Of a stretch of 64,000 nt of DNA, positions 34,399 to 43,134 are shown in pieces. Position 1 is the first letter of the stretch, and each line of letters begins with the position of its first letter. The notes under the pieces are model-generated. The model was not told the origin of the DNA. It searched no databases and was given only the letters and a program-made list of their open reading frames with translations. The position numbers and the translations under genes were made by a program. The DNA lies in the NCBI RefSeq assembly GCF_004025535.1, contig NZ_QJRG01000042.1, positions 244,556 through 308,555 on the forward strand, written 5' to 3'. This DNA comes from Pseudomonas alkylphenolica (lineage in GTDB: Bacteria > Pseudomonadota > Gammaproteobacteria > Pseudomonadales > Pseudomonadaceae).

Positions 34399-36627
34399 TC
34401 AGATTTCCCAGATCACGTTAACCGCTGCATAACGTCCGGGCTGGGTCAGACGCCCCAGGCCCGCAGCATCTTCATCGCGGCCCTGCACATCACCCCAGTT
34501 CCAGTACTGCTTGTCGGTGACGTTGAACAGACCGCCATTGATCGACACCTGCTCGGTAACCTGCCACCAGGCATTGAGGTCAAGCACGCCGTAACCCGGG
34601 GTTTCGAACTGACGGTTGATCAGCAGATCGGCGTCGTCGGTGTGGTCGACACGGTCCTTGGCCTGCACCAGGGTCCAGGTCAGCTGGCCACCGTAGACAC
34701 CGCTCGGGGCATCGTAACCCAGGCCAATCACGGCCTTGAGCGGGTCAACGCTGTTGAGCGCCTGACCGGTTTCTTCATCCTTGCCACGGGCATAGGCAAT
34801 CGAGCCCAGGGCACGGGTACCGACCGGCATGAAGGCATCCAGCTTGATGTCGCCCTTGGCCTCGGCACCGCGAATGGTGACCTTGCCCACGTTGCGCGGC
34901 TGGAAGGTCAGCAAGCCGTTGCCGTCAGGATCAGGCACGGTACCGGTGTCAATGAAGTCCTTGTACTTGTTGTAGAACAGCGCCACACCGAAGCTGCCCT
35001 GGTCGTAGCGACCCCGCAGGCCGATTTCGTAGCTGTCGCTGGTTTCCGGTTTCAGGTCCGGGTTGCCGATCTGCTGGTAACCGAACTGCGGGTTGCTGAA
35101 CTCGCCGTACATATTGACCGGGCTCGGCGCGCGGAAGCCGGCAGCGTACTGGCCGTAAACGCTTTCATGTTCGGTCAGCTGGTAGGTGACGGCGAATTTT
35201 GGCGAGATGTGATCGTCGGTGATGCGCGACGGGTCGGTTTCAGACGGCAGGCCATTGAGGAATTCGTCGGTGACGTGCGGGGTCTGGCGGTAGTAGTCGT
35301 AGCGCAGGCCCGGCAACAAAGTCCAGCGGCCAATCTCGATATTGTCCTGAACGAACAGGCCCAGCGATTCGCTGGTCGGGTCCGGGAAGTCGCTGACCGG
35401 GAAGTTCTCGGTGGCCGGCGCGCTGGCGCCGGTGTCCAGGCGTACTTCATTGCCTTTGCGCAGGTTGCTGGCCTCGATGCGTTTGACTTCGGCACCGTAG
35501 ATCATGTGATGGCGGGTATCGCCGACAACGAACTGCTTGTCTGCCTGGGTGTTCAGGCTCCACAGACGCTCATCGTACTGCGAGTCGCGCGTGCGCACGC
35601 GGTTGACGCCGGTGACGGTCTGGCGCTGCTGCAGGGTTTTCTGGTTGTTGTTGCTTTCCTGATAGTTGAGCTGCCATTTCAGCTGGTCGGCCAACAGGCT
35701 GTCCAGGCTCAGGGTGTGTTCCAGGCTGTAGCGGTCGCGGTCGATGCTGTCTTTGGACTGCGAACCACGGATCGCGGGACTGGCGGAGGTCGCCCGCGAA
35801 GTGATGTCGCTCAGCAGGTTGCTGTCGGCATCGTCCTGATAGCGCTCGTAGGTGAATTGCAAGCGGTTGCCATCGGCATAGTCCCAGCCGAGCTTGGCCA
35901 GCAGGTTTTTGGTGGTGTAGTCGAGTGGGTTGGCCTCTTCACGCGCGCTGCCCACGCCGCCATTGCCACCCCAGGTGTCGGTCGACTGACCGTCGCGGCG
36001 CCCCAGGTGCAGCAGGCCGTCGACCGTGCCGGTTCGCCCGGCGAAAGTGGCGCTGCGCTGCCAGCTGTCATCGCTGCCGTCGTAGCCGGTTTTGAACCGG
36101 GCATAGGCGTCGTCGCCCTCCTCCAAGTAATCGGCGGCGTCCTTGGTCAGGAAGCTGACGGCTCCGCCAATGGCATCACTACCGTATAGCGAAGACGCCG
36201 GCCCGCGAATGATCTCGACCTGCTTGATGGTGTCGAGGTCGACGTAGTTGCTGCGCACGTCCTGGAACGGGCTGAAGAAGTTGCTTTGCGGAACGCGCAC
36301 GCCATCGACCTGGGTCAACACGCGATTGCTGTCGATACCGCGAATGTTGGCGCCGGAGAGGCCGAAGCGACTGCCGGTGCCACTCACCGAAACGCCCGGT
36401 TCGTAACGCACCAGATCCTTGAGGTTCTTGTCGTTGTGCTGATCGATTTCACGTTCGTTGTGCACCGACACCGTACTCGGCACCTGCAGCAGGGTCTGCT
36501 CGGTGCGGGTGGCGGTCACGCTGATGGTATCGAACTGGGTAACGGGCTCGGCAGCCAGGGCCAGCGATGGCGAAAGCAGCAGCAAGGCAAGCCAGGAACG
36601 CTGGGGAAATGGCGGGCGGATCGACAT
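34399..36627 (-). CDS. phuR: TonB-dependent haem/haemoglobin outer-membrane receptor
   Basis: A 742-residue receptor with a signal peptide (cleavage near LALAAEP) and a TonB box-like start (FDTISVTATRTEQ). The plug domain contains VDGVRVPQSNFFSP and QVEIIRGPASSLYGSDAIGG. The 22-strand barrel has the haem receptor motif region FRAPSPVNMYGEFSNPQFGY with NPDLKPETS, as in PhuR/HemR. The C-terminus ends in VNVIWEI with a terminal aromatic strand. Divergence from tonB-phuSTUVW and a Fur-box-like site between them support iron-regulated haem uptake. AGGAG lies 8 nt before the start. Confidence 0.92.
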   Translation of the reverse strand: MSIRPPFPQRSWLALLLLSPSLALAAEPVTQFDTISVTATRTEQTLLQVPSTVSVHNEREIDQHNDKNLKDLVRYEPGVSVSGTGSRFGLSGANIRGIDSNRVLTQVDGVRVPQSNFFSPFQDVRSNYVDLDTIKQVEIIRGPASSLYGSDAIGGAVSFLTKDAADYLEEGDDAYARFKTGYDGSDDSWQRSATFAGRTGTVDGLLHLGRRDGQSTDTWGGNGGVGSAREEANPLDYTTKNLLAKLGWDYADGNRLQFTYERYQDDADSNLLSDITSRATSASPAIRGSQSKDSIDRDRYSLEHTLSLDSLLADQLKWQLNYQESNNNQKTLQQRQTVTGVNRVRTRDSQYDERLWSLNTQADKQFVVGDTRHHMIYGAEVKRIEASNLRKGNEVRLDTGASAPATENFPVSDFPDPTSESLGLFVQDNIEIGRWTLLPGLRYDYYRQTPHVTDEFLNGLPSETDPSRITDDHISPKFAVTYQLTEHESVYGQYAAGFRAPSPVNMYGEFSNPQFGYQQIGNPDLKPETSDSYEIGLRGRYDQGSFGVALFYNKYKDFIDTGTVPDPDGNGLLTFQPRNVGKVTIRGAEAKGDIKLDAFMPVGTRALGSIAYARGKDEETGQALNSVDPLKAVIGLGYDAPSGVYGGQLTWTLVQAKDRVDHTDDADLLINRQFETPGYGVLDLNAWWQVTEQVSINGGLFNVTDKQYWNWGDVQGRDEDAAGLGRLTQPGRYAAVNVIWEI

Positions 36628-36817
36628 CTAACTGACTCCTGATGGTCAGGCCGCGGTGCTTGCAGGCTGGCCATGGGGGCGCCTGCGCTCACCGTCGGGG
36701 CTGACGGGGATGTGTTTGATTTTGTTATGAGCTCGGCGATCGGCCCTTTTCCAGGGAAAGGCGGGTCGCTGAAAACGCTTCATGTGGCAGCGGCGGCGAC
36801 AATAACCAGCTTGACTT

Positions 36818-36836
36818 GCAAATGCAAATAATTACC
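36818..36836. promoter_or_regulatory. Candidate Fur box
   Basis: GCAAATGCAAATAATTACC matches the 19-bp consensus GATAATGATAATCATTATC at 13 of 19 positions. It lies in the 243-nt divergent region between phuR and the tonB-phu operon. Confidence 0.6.
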
Positions 36837-36870
36837 ATACACATTCTAATTCAATAAGAAACGATCGTGC

Positions 36871-37596
36871 ATGAAGCAACCCTGGGGCTATCTGCTGTTG
36901 TCAGTCGCGCTGCATCTGAGCGCTGGCTGGCTGCTGTACTCGCTACGGGCAGCGCCCGAACCACTGGCGTGGCAAACACCTATGGCCATTCAACTGGTGA
37001 GCCTGGCGTCGGCCGCCGAGCCTGCACGCGTACTCCCTGCCCGTCCGCTGCCGACAGTGGCCGACGTTCCGCCAACGCCCAAAGCACCCGCCCCGACCAA
37101 GCCTGTTGCTGCCGCCAAACCACTGCCGGCCAAGACACAGCCGGCACTCGCCAAAGCGCCACCGCCAGAAGCCAGGCAGCGCCCGGTCCAGCCCAGCGCT
37201 GCACCGAAACCGGTGCAGCCAGCACCCAGCCAACGGGCACCGGTTTCAGCCCCCGTAAACACTGCTATCGCGCGCGCACCGGCCCCTGCATCGCCGCCGA
37301 CAGCACCGGTACTGAGCCTGCGCCCCAGTTTTGTCAGTCCGCCGCCGCCGCCGCGCTATCCGTCGCAGGCGCGCCGCCGCAACCAGCAAGGCGTGGTGCA
37401 GGTCGAAGTGTGCCTGGATGAACGCGGCCGGCAACTCAAGCTCACGCTGATTCGCTCGTCGGGGATTGAAAGTCTTGATCAGGCGGCGCTCGACGCCGTG
37501 ACCCGCTGGCGTTTTCGCCCCGAAATTGTCGACGGCCGGGCCGTACCCAGCCGCGTGCAAATACCAATAGAATTCGCCCTTACGGCGAACCGATGA
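36871..37596 (+). CDS. TonB-family energy-transducing protein
   Basis: A 241-residue protein. An N-terminal membrane anchor (about residues 6-28, GYLLLSVALHLSAGWLLYSL) is followed by a long Pro/Ala/Lys-rich periplasmic spacer. The C-terminal TonB domain (about 160-240) has PRYPSQARRRNQQGVVQVEV, SGIESLDQAALDAVTRWRF and PIEFALT. It would pass proton-motive force to PhuR. No exbB/exbD lies here, so it must share those elsewhere. It leads the phu operon and overlaps a possible upstream start of phuS. Confidence 0.88.
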   Translation: MKQPWGYLLLSVALHLSAGWLLYSLRAAPEPLAWQTPMAIQLVSLASAAEPARVLPARPLPTVADVPPTPKAPAPTKPVAAAKPLPAKTQPALAKAPPPEARQRPVQPSAAPKPVQPAPSQRAPVSAPVNTAIARAPAPASPPTAPVLSLRPSFVSPPPPPRYPSQARRRNQQGVVQVEVCLDERGRQLKLTLIRSSGIESLDQAALDAVTRWRFRPEIVDGRAVPSRVQIPIEFALTANR

Positions 37597-37613
37597 CCCT
37601 GAAGGAGTTCACC

Positions 37614-38684
37614 ATGACTGCCACCCCTCTCGCCCGGACCACCGGCCCTGCGCTGTACCAGCAATGGCAACAGCTGCGCGCCGAGCAATCGGGCCTGCGC
37701 GCCCGCGATGCCGCCGCCAAGCTCGGCGTCAGCGAAGCCGAACTGACCGCCAGCCGCCTGGGTGTCGATACCGTGCGCCTGCGCCCGGAATGGACGACGC
37801 TGCTGCCGGCGCTCGGCGAGCTGGGCTACATCATGGCCCTGACCCGCAACGAACATTGCGTTCATGAGCGCAAAGGCGTTTACCACGAAGTGACAATCAT
37901 GGGCAGCGGCCAGATGGGCATGGTGCTGTCGCCGGACATCGACCTGCGCCTGTTCCTCAGCGGCTGGGCGAGCGTTTTTGCCGTCGACGAAAACACCGCA
38001 CGCGGCCCGCAGCGCAGCATCCAGATCTTCGATCGCCAGGGCACTGCCGTACACAAAGTTTTCCTCACCGCCACCAGCGAAGCCGCCGCCTGGGCGCCGC
38101 TGGTCGAGCGTTTCCGTGCCGACGCGCAGAGCGCCGAGCTCGACCTGCAACCGCTGCCTGCCGCCAAAACTCCACGCGCGGACGCCGAGGTGGATGCCGA
38201 CACCCTGCGCAACGAGTGGTCGCAACTCAAGGACACCCACGACTTCTTCGCCCTGCTCAAGCGCAACGATGTCGCGCGCACCCAGGCCTTGCGCCTGGCC
38301 GGCGAGCAATGGGCCGAACCGCTGGCCACGGTAGAACTGACTAATGTGATTGAAGAAGCCGGCAAGCGCGAAGTGCCGATCATGGTGTTCGTCGGCAACA
38401 AGCACTGCATCCAGATTCACTCCGGCCCGGTCAGTAACCTGCGCTGGATGGACACCTGGTTCAATGTGCTGGATCCTGCTTTCAACCTGCACCTGAAAAC
38501 CACCGGCATCACCGAGCTGTGGCGTGTGCGCAAGCCAAGCGTCGATGGCATTGTCACCAGCTACGAGGGCTTCGATGCCGACGGCGAACTGGTCATCCAG
38601 CTGTTCGGTGTGCGCAAGCCCGGTGTTCCGGAGCGTGACGACTGGCGTGCACTGGCAGAATCCGCGACCCCGATGAGCGCCTGA
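37614..38684 (+). CDS. phuS: Cytoplasmic haem-trafficking protein PhuS/HemS
   Basis: A 356-residue protein with two homologous halves, carrying haem to haem oxygenase. His209 in LKDTHDFFALLKR matches the axial ligand His209 described for P. aeruginosa PhuS. The repeat motifs TRNEHCVHERKGVY in the first half and GNKHCIQIHSGPV in the second mirror each other. AAGGAG at 37602-37607 fixes ATG 37614; an earlier ATG at 37593 overlaps the tonB stop but has no site. It is followed by phuT after 12 nt. Confidence 0.92.
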   Translation: MTATPLARTTGPALYQQWQQLRAEQSGLRARDAAAKLGVSEAELTASRLGVDTVRLRPEWTTLLPALGELGYIMALTRNEHCVHERKGVYHEVTIMGSGQMGMVLSPDIDLRLFLSGWASVFAVDENTARGPQRSIQIFDRQGTAVHKVFLTATSEAAAWAPLVERFRADAQSAELDLQPLPAAKTPRADAEVDADTLRNEWSQLKDTHDFFALLKRNDVARTQALRLAGEQWAEPLATVELTNVIEEAGKREVPIMVFVGNKHCIQIHSGPVSNLRWMDTWFNVLDPAFNLHLKTTGITELWRVRKPSVDGIVTSYEGFDADGELVIQLFGVRKPGVPERDDWRALAESATPMSA

Positions 38685-38696
38685 GGAAGTCCCTAG

Positions 38697-39584
38697 ATGC
38701 GTAAGAAACTCCTGCTGGCCTGTGCCGGCATACTCTTCAGCCAGCTGGCCAGTGCCAGTGACGCCCTCCCCCAGCGCTGGGTCAGCGCTGGCGGTGCGTT
38801 CAGCGAGTGGGTGGTAGCGCTCGGTGGCGAAAGCAAACTGGTCGGTGTCGACAGCACCAGCCAGTACCCGCGTTCGCTGCACAGCCTGCCCGGCGTCGGC
38901 TATCAACGGCAGCTGGCGGCCGAGGGCATTCTGGCCTTGCGCCCGGATATCCTGGTTGGCAGCAATGAAATGGGCCCGCCGCCGGTGCTGGAACAGCTCA
39001 AGGCCGCTGGCGTGCGCATCGAATTGCTGTCAGCCAAGGCCGATGTGCCGGCGCTGCAGCAGAACCTGACCACCCTGGGCCAGTTGCTGGGCCAGCAGGC
39101 ACAGGCGCAAACCCTGATCAGCGACTACCAGCAACGCCTGCAACAACAGGCGGCAGTGGTGCAACAGGCCCGTCAGCAAAGCCCGGCACCACGGGTGCTG
39201 ATGCTGCTCAGCCACTCCGGTGGCAACTTGCAGGTGGCGGGCAAGGACACCCTGGCGGCGTGGATGATCGAACAGGCCGGCGGTCAGAGCCTGGGCGACC
39301 ACATCGGCTACAAACCGGTGTCCAGTGAAGCCATGCTGGCCCTCAACCCGCAGGTGATCCTGTTGGCCGGTAGCCGTCTGCAAGGCGATGCGGCACGCGC
39401 CGCGCTGCTCGAGCAGAACCCGGTGCTGGCGCAAACCCAGGCCGGTCGTGACGGTCGCGTGCTGGTGATTGACCCGACGCTGTTGATCGGTGGCCTCGGG
39501 CCTCGAATTCCAGATGCTCTGGCAACGCTGACCGCAGCCTTCTATCCCAAGACCAAGGCGTTGAGTGCCGAGGCTGGCCAATGA
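38697..39584 (+). CDS. phuT: Periplasmic haem-binding protein PhuT
   Basis: A 295-residue cluster-A-3 binding protein with a signal peptide cleaved near ASASDA. Tyr69 in LPGVGYQRQL corresponds to the single-tyrosine haem ligand of PhuT/ShuT (Tyr71 region). The second lobe has GIGPRIP-like features (LGPRIPDALATL). It receives haem from PhuR and delivers it to PhuUV. The stop overlaps the phuU start by 4 nt (ATGA). Confidence 0.92.
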   Translation: MRKKLLLACAGILFSQLASASDALPQRWVSAGGAFSEWVVALGGESKLVGVDSTSQYPRSLHSLPGVGYQRQLAAEGILALRPDILVGSNEMGPPPVLEQLKAAGVRIELLSAKADVPALQQNLTTLGQLLGQQAQAQTLISDYQQRLQQQAAVVQQARQQSPAPRVLMLLSHSGGNLQVAGKDTLAAWMIEQAGGQSLGDHIGYKPVSSEAMLALNPQVILLAGSRLQGDAARAALLEQNPVLAQTQAGRDGRVLVIDPTLLIGGLGPRIPDALATLTAAFYPKTKALSAEAGQ

Positions 39585-40618
39585 CGGCGATTGTCCGACC
39601 GCGGCCGATGCTGATTACGCTGGGCCTGGTGTTGCTGCTGGTCATCTGGCTGTCCCTCGCCCTTGGGCCGGTCAGCCTGCCTCTGGGCGAAACCCTTAAG
39701 GCTGGCTTGCGTCTGGTCGGCCTGAAACTGGACGGCGACGTCACGCAGCAGGCTGACCTGATCCTGGGGCAGATCCGCATGCCGCGCACCTTGCTCGGCA
39801 TTGCCGTGGGCGCGGTGTTGGCGTTGTCCGGGGTCGCCATGCAGGGGTTGTTTCGCAATCCCCTGGCGGACCCGGGGCTGGTCGGTGTATCGGGCGGGGC
39901 AGCATTGGGCGCCGCCATTGCCATTGTTGGCGGCAGTTTGATGGGCGGCATGCCACCGGCCATCGAGCCCTATGTGCTGTCGGTTTGCGCCTTCGGCGGC
40001 GGCCTGATCGTCACCTTCGTGGTGTATCGCTTTGGCCGCAGCAACGGGCAGACCAACGTCGCCACCATGTTGCTGGCGGGCGTGGCGATGACTGCCATGG
40101 CCGGTGCCGGTGTCGGTCTGTTCACTTACCTCGCCGATGACGCCACCCTGCGCACCCTGACCTTCTGGAACCTGGGCAGCCTCAACGGCGCCAGCTACCA
40201 GCGTTTGTGGCCACTGTTGATCGTGGTGGTGGCGGTGGCCTTGTGGCTGCCACGCCGCGCCGCAGCGCTCAACGCGTTGCTGCTTGGCGAGTCGGAAGCG
40301 CGTCACCTGGGCTTTGATGTCGAGCGGATCAAACTGGAGTTGGTGCTGTGCACCGCACTGGGCGTCGGCGCCGCCGTCGCGGCGGCCGGCCTGATCGGCT
40401 TTATCGGCCTGGTAGTGCCGCACCTGATGCGCCTGCTGGTCGGCCCCGATCACCGCGTGTTGCTGCCCGCCTCGCTGCTGGCCGGTGCCGGCCTGCTGTT
40501 GCTGGCCGACCTGATCGCGCGTCTGCTGCTGGCTCCGGCCGAACTGCCGATCGGTATCGTCACCGCGCTGATTGGTGCGCCGTTCTTCCTCTTCTTGCTG
40601 GTACGGGGGCGTTCCTGA
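39581..40618 (+). CDS. phuU: Haem ABC transporter permease PhuU
   Basis: A 345-residue FecCD/BtuC-type permease with about ten helices. [22 protein letters not shown] and [22 protein letters not shown] are family hallmarks, and [20 protein letters not shown] is the cytoplasmic coupling loop region. It overlaps phuT by 4 nt and phuV by 1 nt, so all are translationally coupled. Confidence 0.94.
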   Translation: MTAIVRPRPMLITLGLVLLLVIWLSLALGPVSLPLGETLKAGLRLVGLKLDGDVTQQADLILGQIRMPRTLLGIAVGAVLALSGVAMQGLFRNPLADPGLVGVSGGAALGAAIAIVGGSLMGGMPPAIEPYVLSVCAFGGGLIVTFVVYRFGRSNGQTNVATMLLAGVAMTAMAGAGVGLFTYLADDATLRTLTFWNLGSLNGASYQRLWPLLIVVVAVALWLPRRAAALNALLLGESEARHLGFDVERIKLELVLCTALGVGAAVAAAGLIGFIGLVVPHLMRLLVGPDHRVLLPASLLAGAGLLLLADLIARLLLAPAELPIGIVTALIGAPFFLFLLVRGRS

Positions 40619-41385
40619 TGCTGGTAGCAGACAATTTGCTGGTAGAGCGCGGGCGCCGCACCGTGCTGGCCAACATCAATGTCCAGTTGCACCCCGGCGA
40701 AGTGCTCGGAGTGCTGGGGCCTAACGGCGCCGGCAAAAGCACGCTGCTTGCCGCCTTGTGCGGCGAGCTGGCGATTACCGAGGGCCATGTCAGCCTCGAT
40801 AAACGCCCGCTTGCCGACTGGCCGGGCCAGGAGCGCGCCCGACGACTGGCGGTACTGCCGCAGAGTTCGAGCCTGAACTTTGCGTTTTCGGTCAACGAAG
40901 TGGTGGGCATGGGGCGCCTGCCGCATGCCAGTGGCCGCGTGCGTGACGCCGAAATCGTCAGCGAAGCCCTGCGCGCGGCAGATGCCCAGCACCTGGCCGA
41001 GCGCAGCTACCTCGCGCTATCCGGTGGTGAGCGCCAACGCGTTCACCTGGCGCGGGTGCTGGCGCAACTCTGGCCGGGCGCCGAGGGGCAGACGCTGCTG
41101 CTCGACGAGCCCACCTCGATGCTCGACCCGCTGCACCAGCACACCATTTTGCAAGCGGTGTGCGACTTCGCCGAACGAGGTGCCGCCGTGATGGTGATCC
41201 TCCACGACCTGAACCTCGCCGCGCGCTATTGCGATCAACTGCTGTTACTGCAAGACGGCCTGCCCCACGCCTACGGCCCGCCGGCCGAGGTGCTGACTGC
41301 CGATGCGCTGGCAGCGGTGTATGGCCTGCAGGTGCTCATTCACCAGCACCCGGAACGCGGACACCCTTTGATCATCGCGCGCTGA
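40618..41385 (+). CDS. phuV: Haem ABC transporter ATP-binding protein PhuV
   Basis: A 255-residue ATPase of the BtuD/HmuV type. Walker A is GPNGAGKST, the signature is [19 protein letters not shown] and Walker B is [12 protein letters not shown], with the H-loop His in [14 protein letters not shown]. Its start shares a base with the phuU stop (TGATG). A 56-nt gap precedes phuW. Confidence 0.94.
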   Translation: MLVADNLLVERGRRTVLANINVQLHPGEVLGVLGPNGAGKSTLLAALCGELAITEGHVSLDKRPLADWPGQERARRLAVLPQSSSLNFAFSVNEVVGMGRLPHASGRVRDAEIVSEALRAADAQHLAERSYLALSGGERQRVHLARVLAQLWPGAEGQTLLLDEPTSMLDPLHQHTILQAVCDFAERGAAVMVILHDLNLAARYCDQLLLLQDGLPHAYGPPAEVLTADALAAVYGLQVLIHQHPERGHPLIIAR

Positions 41386-41441
41386 TACCACTCCCCTCTT
41401 CACTGGGTGAACGAGGGGCCACTACTGAGCAAGGAATCCCG

Positions 41442-42326
41442 ATGCGCCTTCTGCTGCTTTGCCTGGTCAGCCTGTTGGCGGCCTGCCAATCCCATTCTGT
41501 ATTGCCGCCACCGGCGCCGATTGCCCCGCAAGGGCGTGATCACGCCGACCTTGGCGTGATTCGGGAACTGGCCACCGGCCGCACCCTTACGCCGCAACAG
41601 CTCATCGAGCAGTTGGCGAAAGCACCGCGCGTGCTGGTTGGCGAACAGCATGACAACCCCGATCACCATGCGGTGCAACTGTGGCTGTTGCGCGAACTGG
41701 CCAGCCAGCGTTCCCAGGGCAGCCTGTTGATGGAAATGATCAACCCCGACCAACAGGACAAGGTCAATGCCGCGCAGGCCGCGACCCGTGCCGGCCAGCC
41801 GCCGGGCGATGCGTTCCAGGCCCTGGCCTGGCAGGCCAACTGGGACTGGAGCGTGTACGGGGCCCTGGTCACCTATGCCCTGCGCCAACCCTATCCGTTG
41901 CTGTCGGCCAACCTGAATCGCGCGCAAATCATGCAGATCTACAAGCAGCGCCCGGTGCTTGAAGGCGCAGCCTCGACGCGTCCCGAGGTGCAAGCCACGC
42001 TGCTCGATGATATCCGCGAATCGCATTGCGGCCTGCTGCCCGAAACCCAGATGCCGGCCATGCTCGCCGTGCAGCAACAGCGCGACCGGCGGATGGCCGA
42101 AAGCCTGCTCGCCGCCCCTACCCCGGCGGTATTGCTGGCCGGGGCGTTCCATGTGCGCAAGGACCTCGGGGTACCGCTGCACCTGAGCGACCTGGGGGCT
42201 GGCGAAGGCAATCAGGTGCTGATTCTGGCCGAAGCGGGCAAGACCGTGAGCGCCGAAAGTGCCGACTATGTCTGGTACACGGCAGCGCAGCCGACGCAGG
42301 ATCATTGCGCCAAACTGCGTCGCTGA
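41442..42326 (+). CDS. phuW: ChaN-family haem-binding lipoprotein PhuW
   Basis: A 294-residue lipoprotein with lipobox LLAAC and the ChaN/Dot-like domain of haem-binding proteins (family fold related to Cj0177). The metal- or haem-site motif is VLVGEQHDNPDHHAVQLWLL; later conserved parts are DWSVYGALVTYAL and AGAFHVRKDLGVPLHL. In P. aeruginosa the analogous last gene of the phu operon is phuW. AAGGAA lies 5 nt before ATG 41442. A precise role in haem uptake is not settled. Confidence 0.88.
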   Translation: MRLLLLCLVSLLAACQSHSVLPPPAPIAPQGRDHADLGVIRELATGRTLTPQQLIEQLAKAPRVLVGEQHDNPDHHAVQLWLLRELASQRSQGSLLMEMINPDQQDKVNAAQAATRAGQPPGDAFQALAWQANWDWSVYGALVTYALRQPYPLLSANLNRAQIMQIYKQRPVLEGAASTRPEVQATLLDDIRESHCGLLPETQMPAMLAVQQQRDRRMAESLLAAPTPAVLLAGAFHVRKDLGVPLHLSDLGAGEGNQVLILAEAGKTVSAESADYVWYTAAQPTQDHCAKLRR

Positions 42327-42381
42327 GTTGAAAGCCAGCTACCCCGGCAAGCGGGGTAGTGATCGGTAAAGCGGGTCGTGT

Positions 42382-43110
42382 TCAGCCGAGCAAGGCCCGC
42401 GGCCAGCCCAGAATCTGCTTGGGCCGCGGCGACGCATAGGTGCGGACCTTGGAGGTGCTCAACTTCAAGCGCACCAGTGATTCGGCCAGGGCCACCGCCG
42501 CCGTCACACCGTCCACCACCGGTACGCCGGTACGGGCCTGAATGCGCTCATCCAGACCGGCCATGCCGCCACAACCGAGGCAGATCACCTCGGCCTTGTC
42601 GATACGCACAGCCTCTTCGGCCTGCGACACCACCGCCTCGATAGCCCGCTCGGGATCTTCTTCAAGCTCCAGCACCGCCAGACCACTGGCCCGTACCGAG
42701 GCACAACGACTCTCCAGCCCGGCCAGCTTCAGGCGGTCCTCGATCAATGGCACGGTGCGATCGAGGGTGGTGACCACCGAGTAGCGGTGCCCCAGCAGCA
42801 TGGCGACACTGGCGGCCGCTTCGGTGATGTCCACCACCGGCACATTGAGCAGTTCCTGCAGGCCTTCGCGGCCGTGTTCGCCGTAACCGGCCTGGATCAC
42901 TGCGTCATAGGGCTGGTCGTAGCTGAGCACCCGCTCCATCACTGCAATCGCCGCCAGGTAGCTCTCGAAGTTGCCCTCCACCGACTCGGCGCCAAAGCGC
43001 GGGGTCAGGCCGACGATTTCGGTGCCGGGCGAAGCCACGCTGCGCGCCTGGCGGGCAATGGCCTCGGTGATCGATGCGGTGGTGTTGACGTTGACTACCA
43101 GTATTCTCAT
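42382..43110 (-). CDS. Asp/Glu/hydantoin racemase family protein
   Basis: A 242-residue member of the Asp/Glu/hydantoin racemase superfamily, which uses two Cys as acid/base. The first half has VVNVNTTASITEAI and DAVIQAGYGEHGREGLQ (here Gly-Tyr-Gly where a Cys is usual), and the second ICLGCGGMAGLDE carries Cys. The single recognisable catalytic Cys may point to an altered reaction. Its position beside an NCS1 permease and a deaminase suggests hydantoin- or allantoin-type metabolism. It may be the racemase of hydantoin or allantoin. Confidence 0.82.
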   Translation of the reverse strand: MRILVVNVNTTASITEAIARQARSVASPGTEIVGLTPRFGAESVEGNFESYLAAIAVMERVLSYDQPYDAVIQAGYGEHGREGLQELLNVPVVDITEAAASVAMLLGHRYSVVTTLDRTVPLIEDRLKLAGLESRCASVRASGLAVLELEEDPERAIEAVVSQAEEAVRIDKAEVICLGCGGMAGLDERIQARTGVPVVDGVTAAVALAESLVRLKLSTSKVRTYASPRPKQILGWPRALLG

Positions 43111-43134
43111 GGGTCGGTTCCTTGTGCGTGACGC

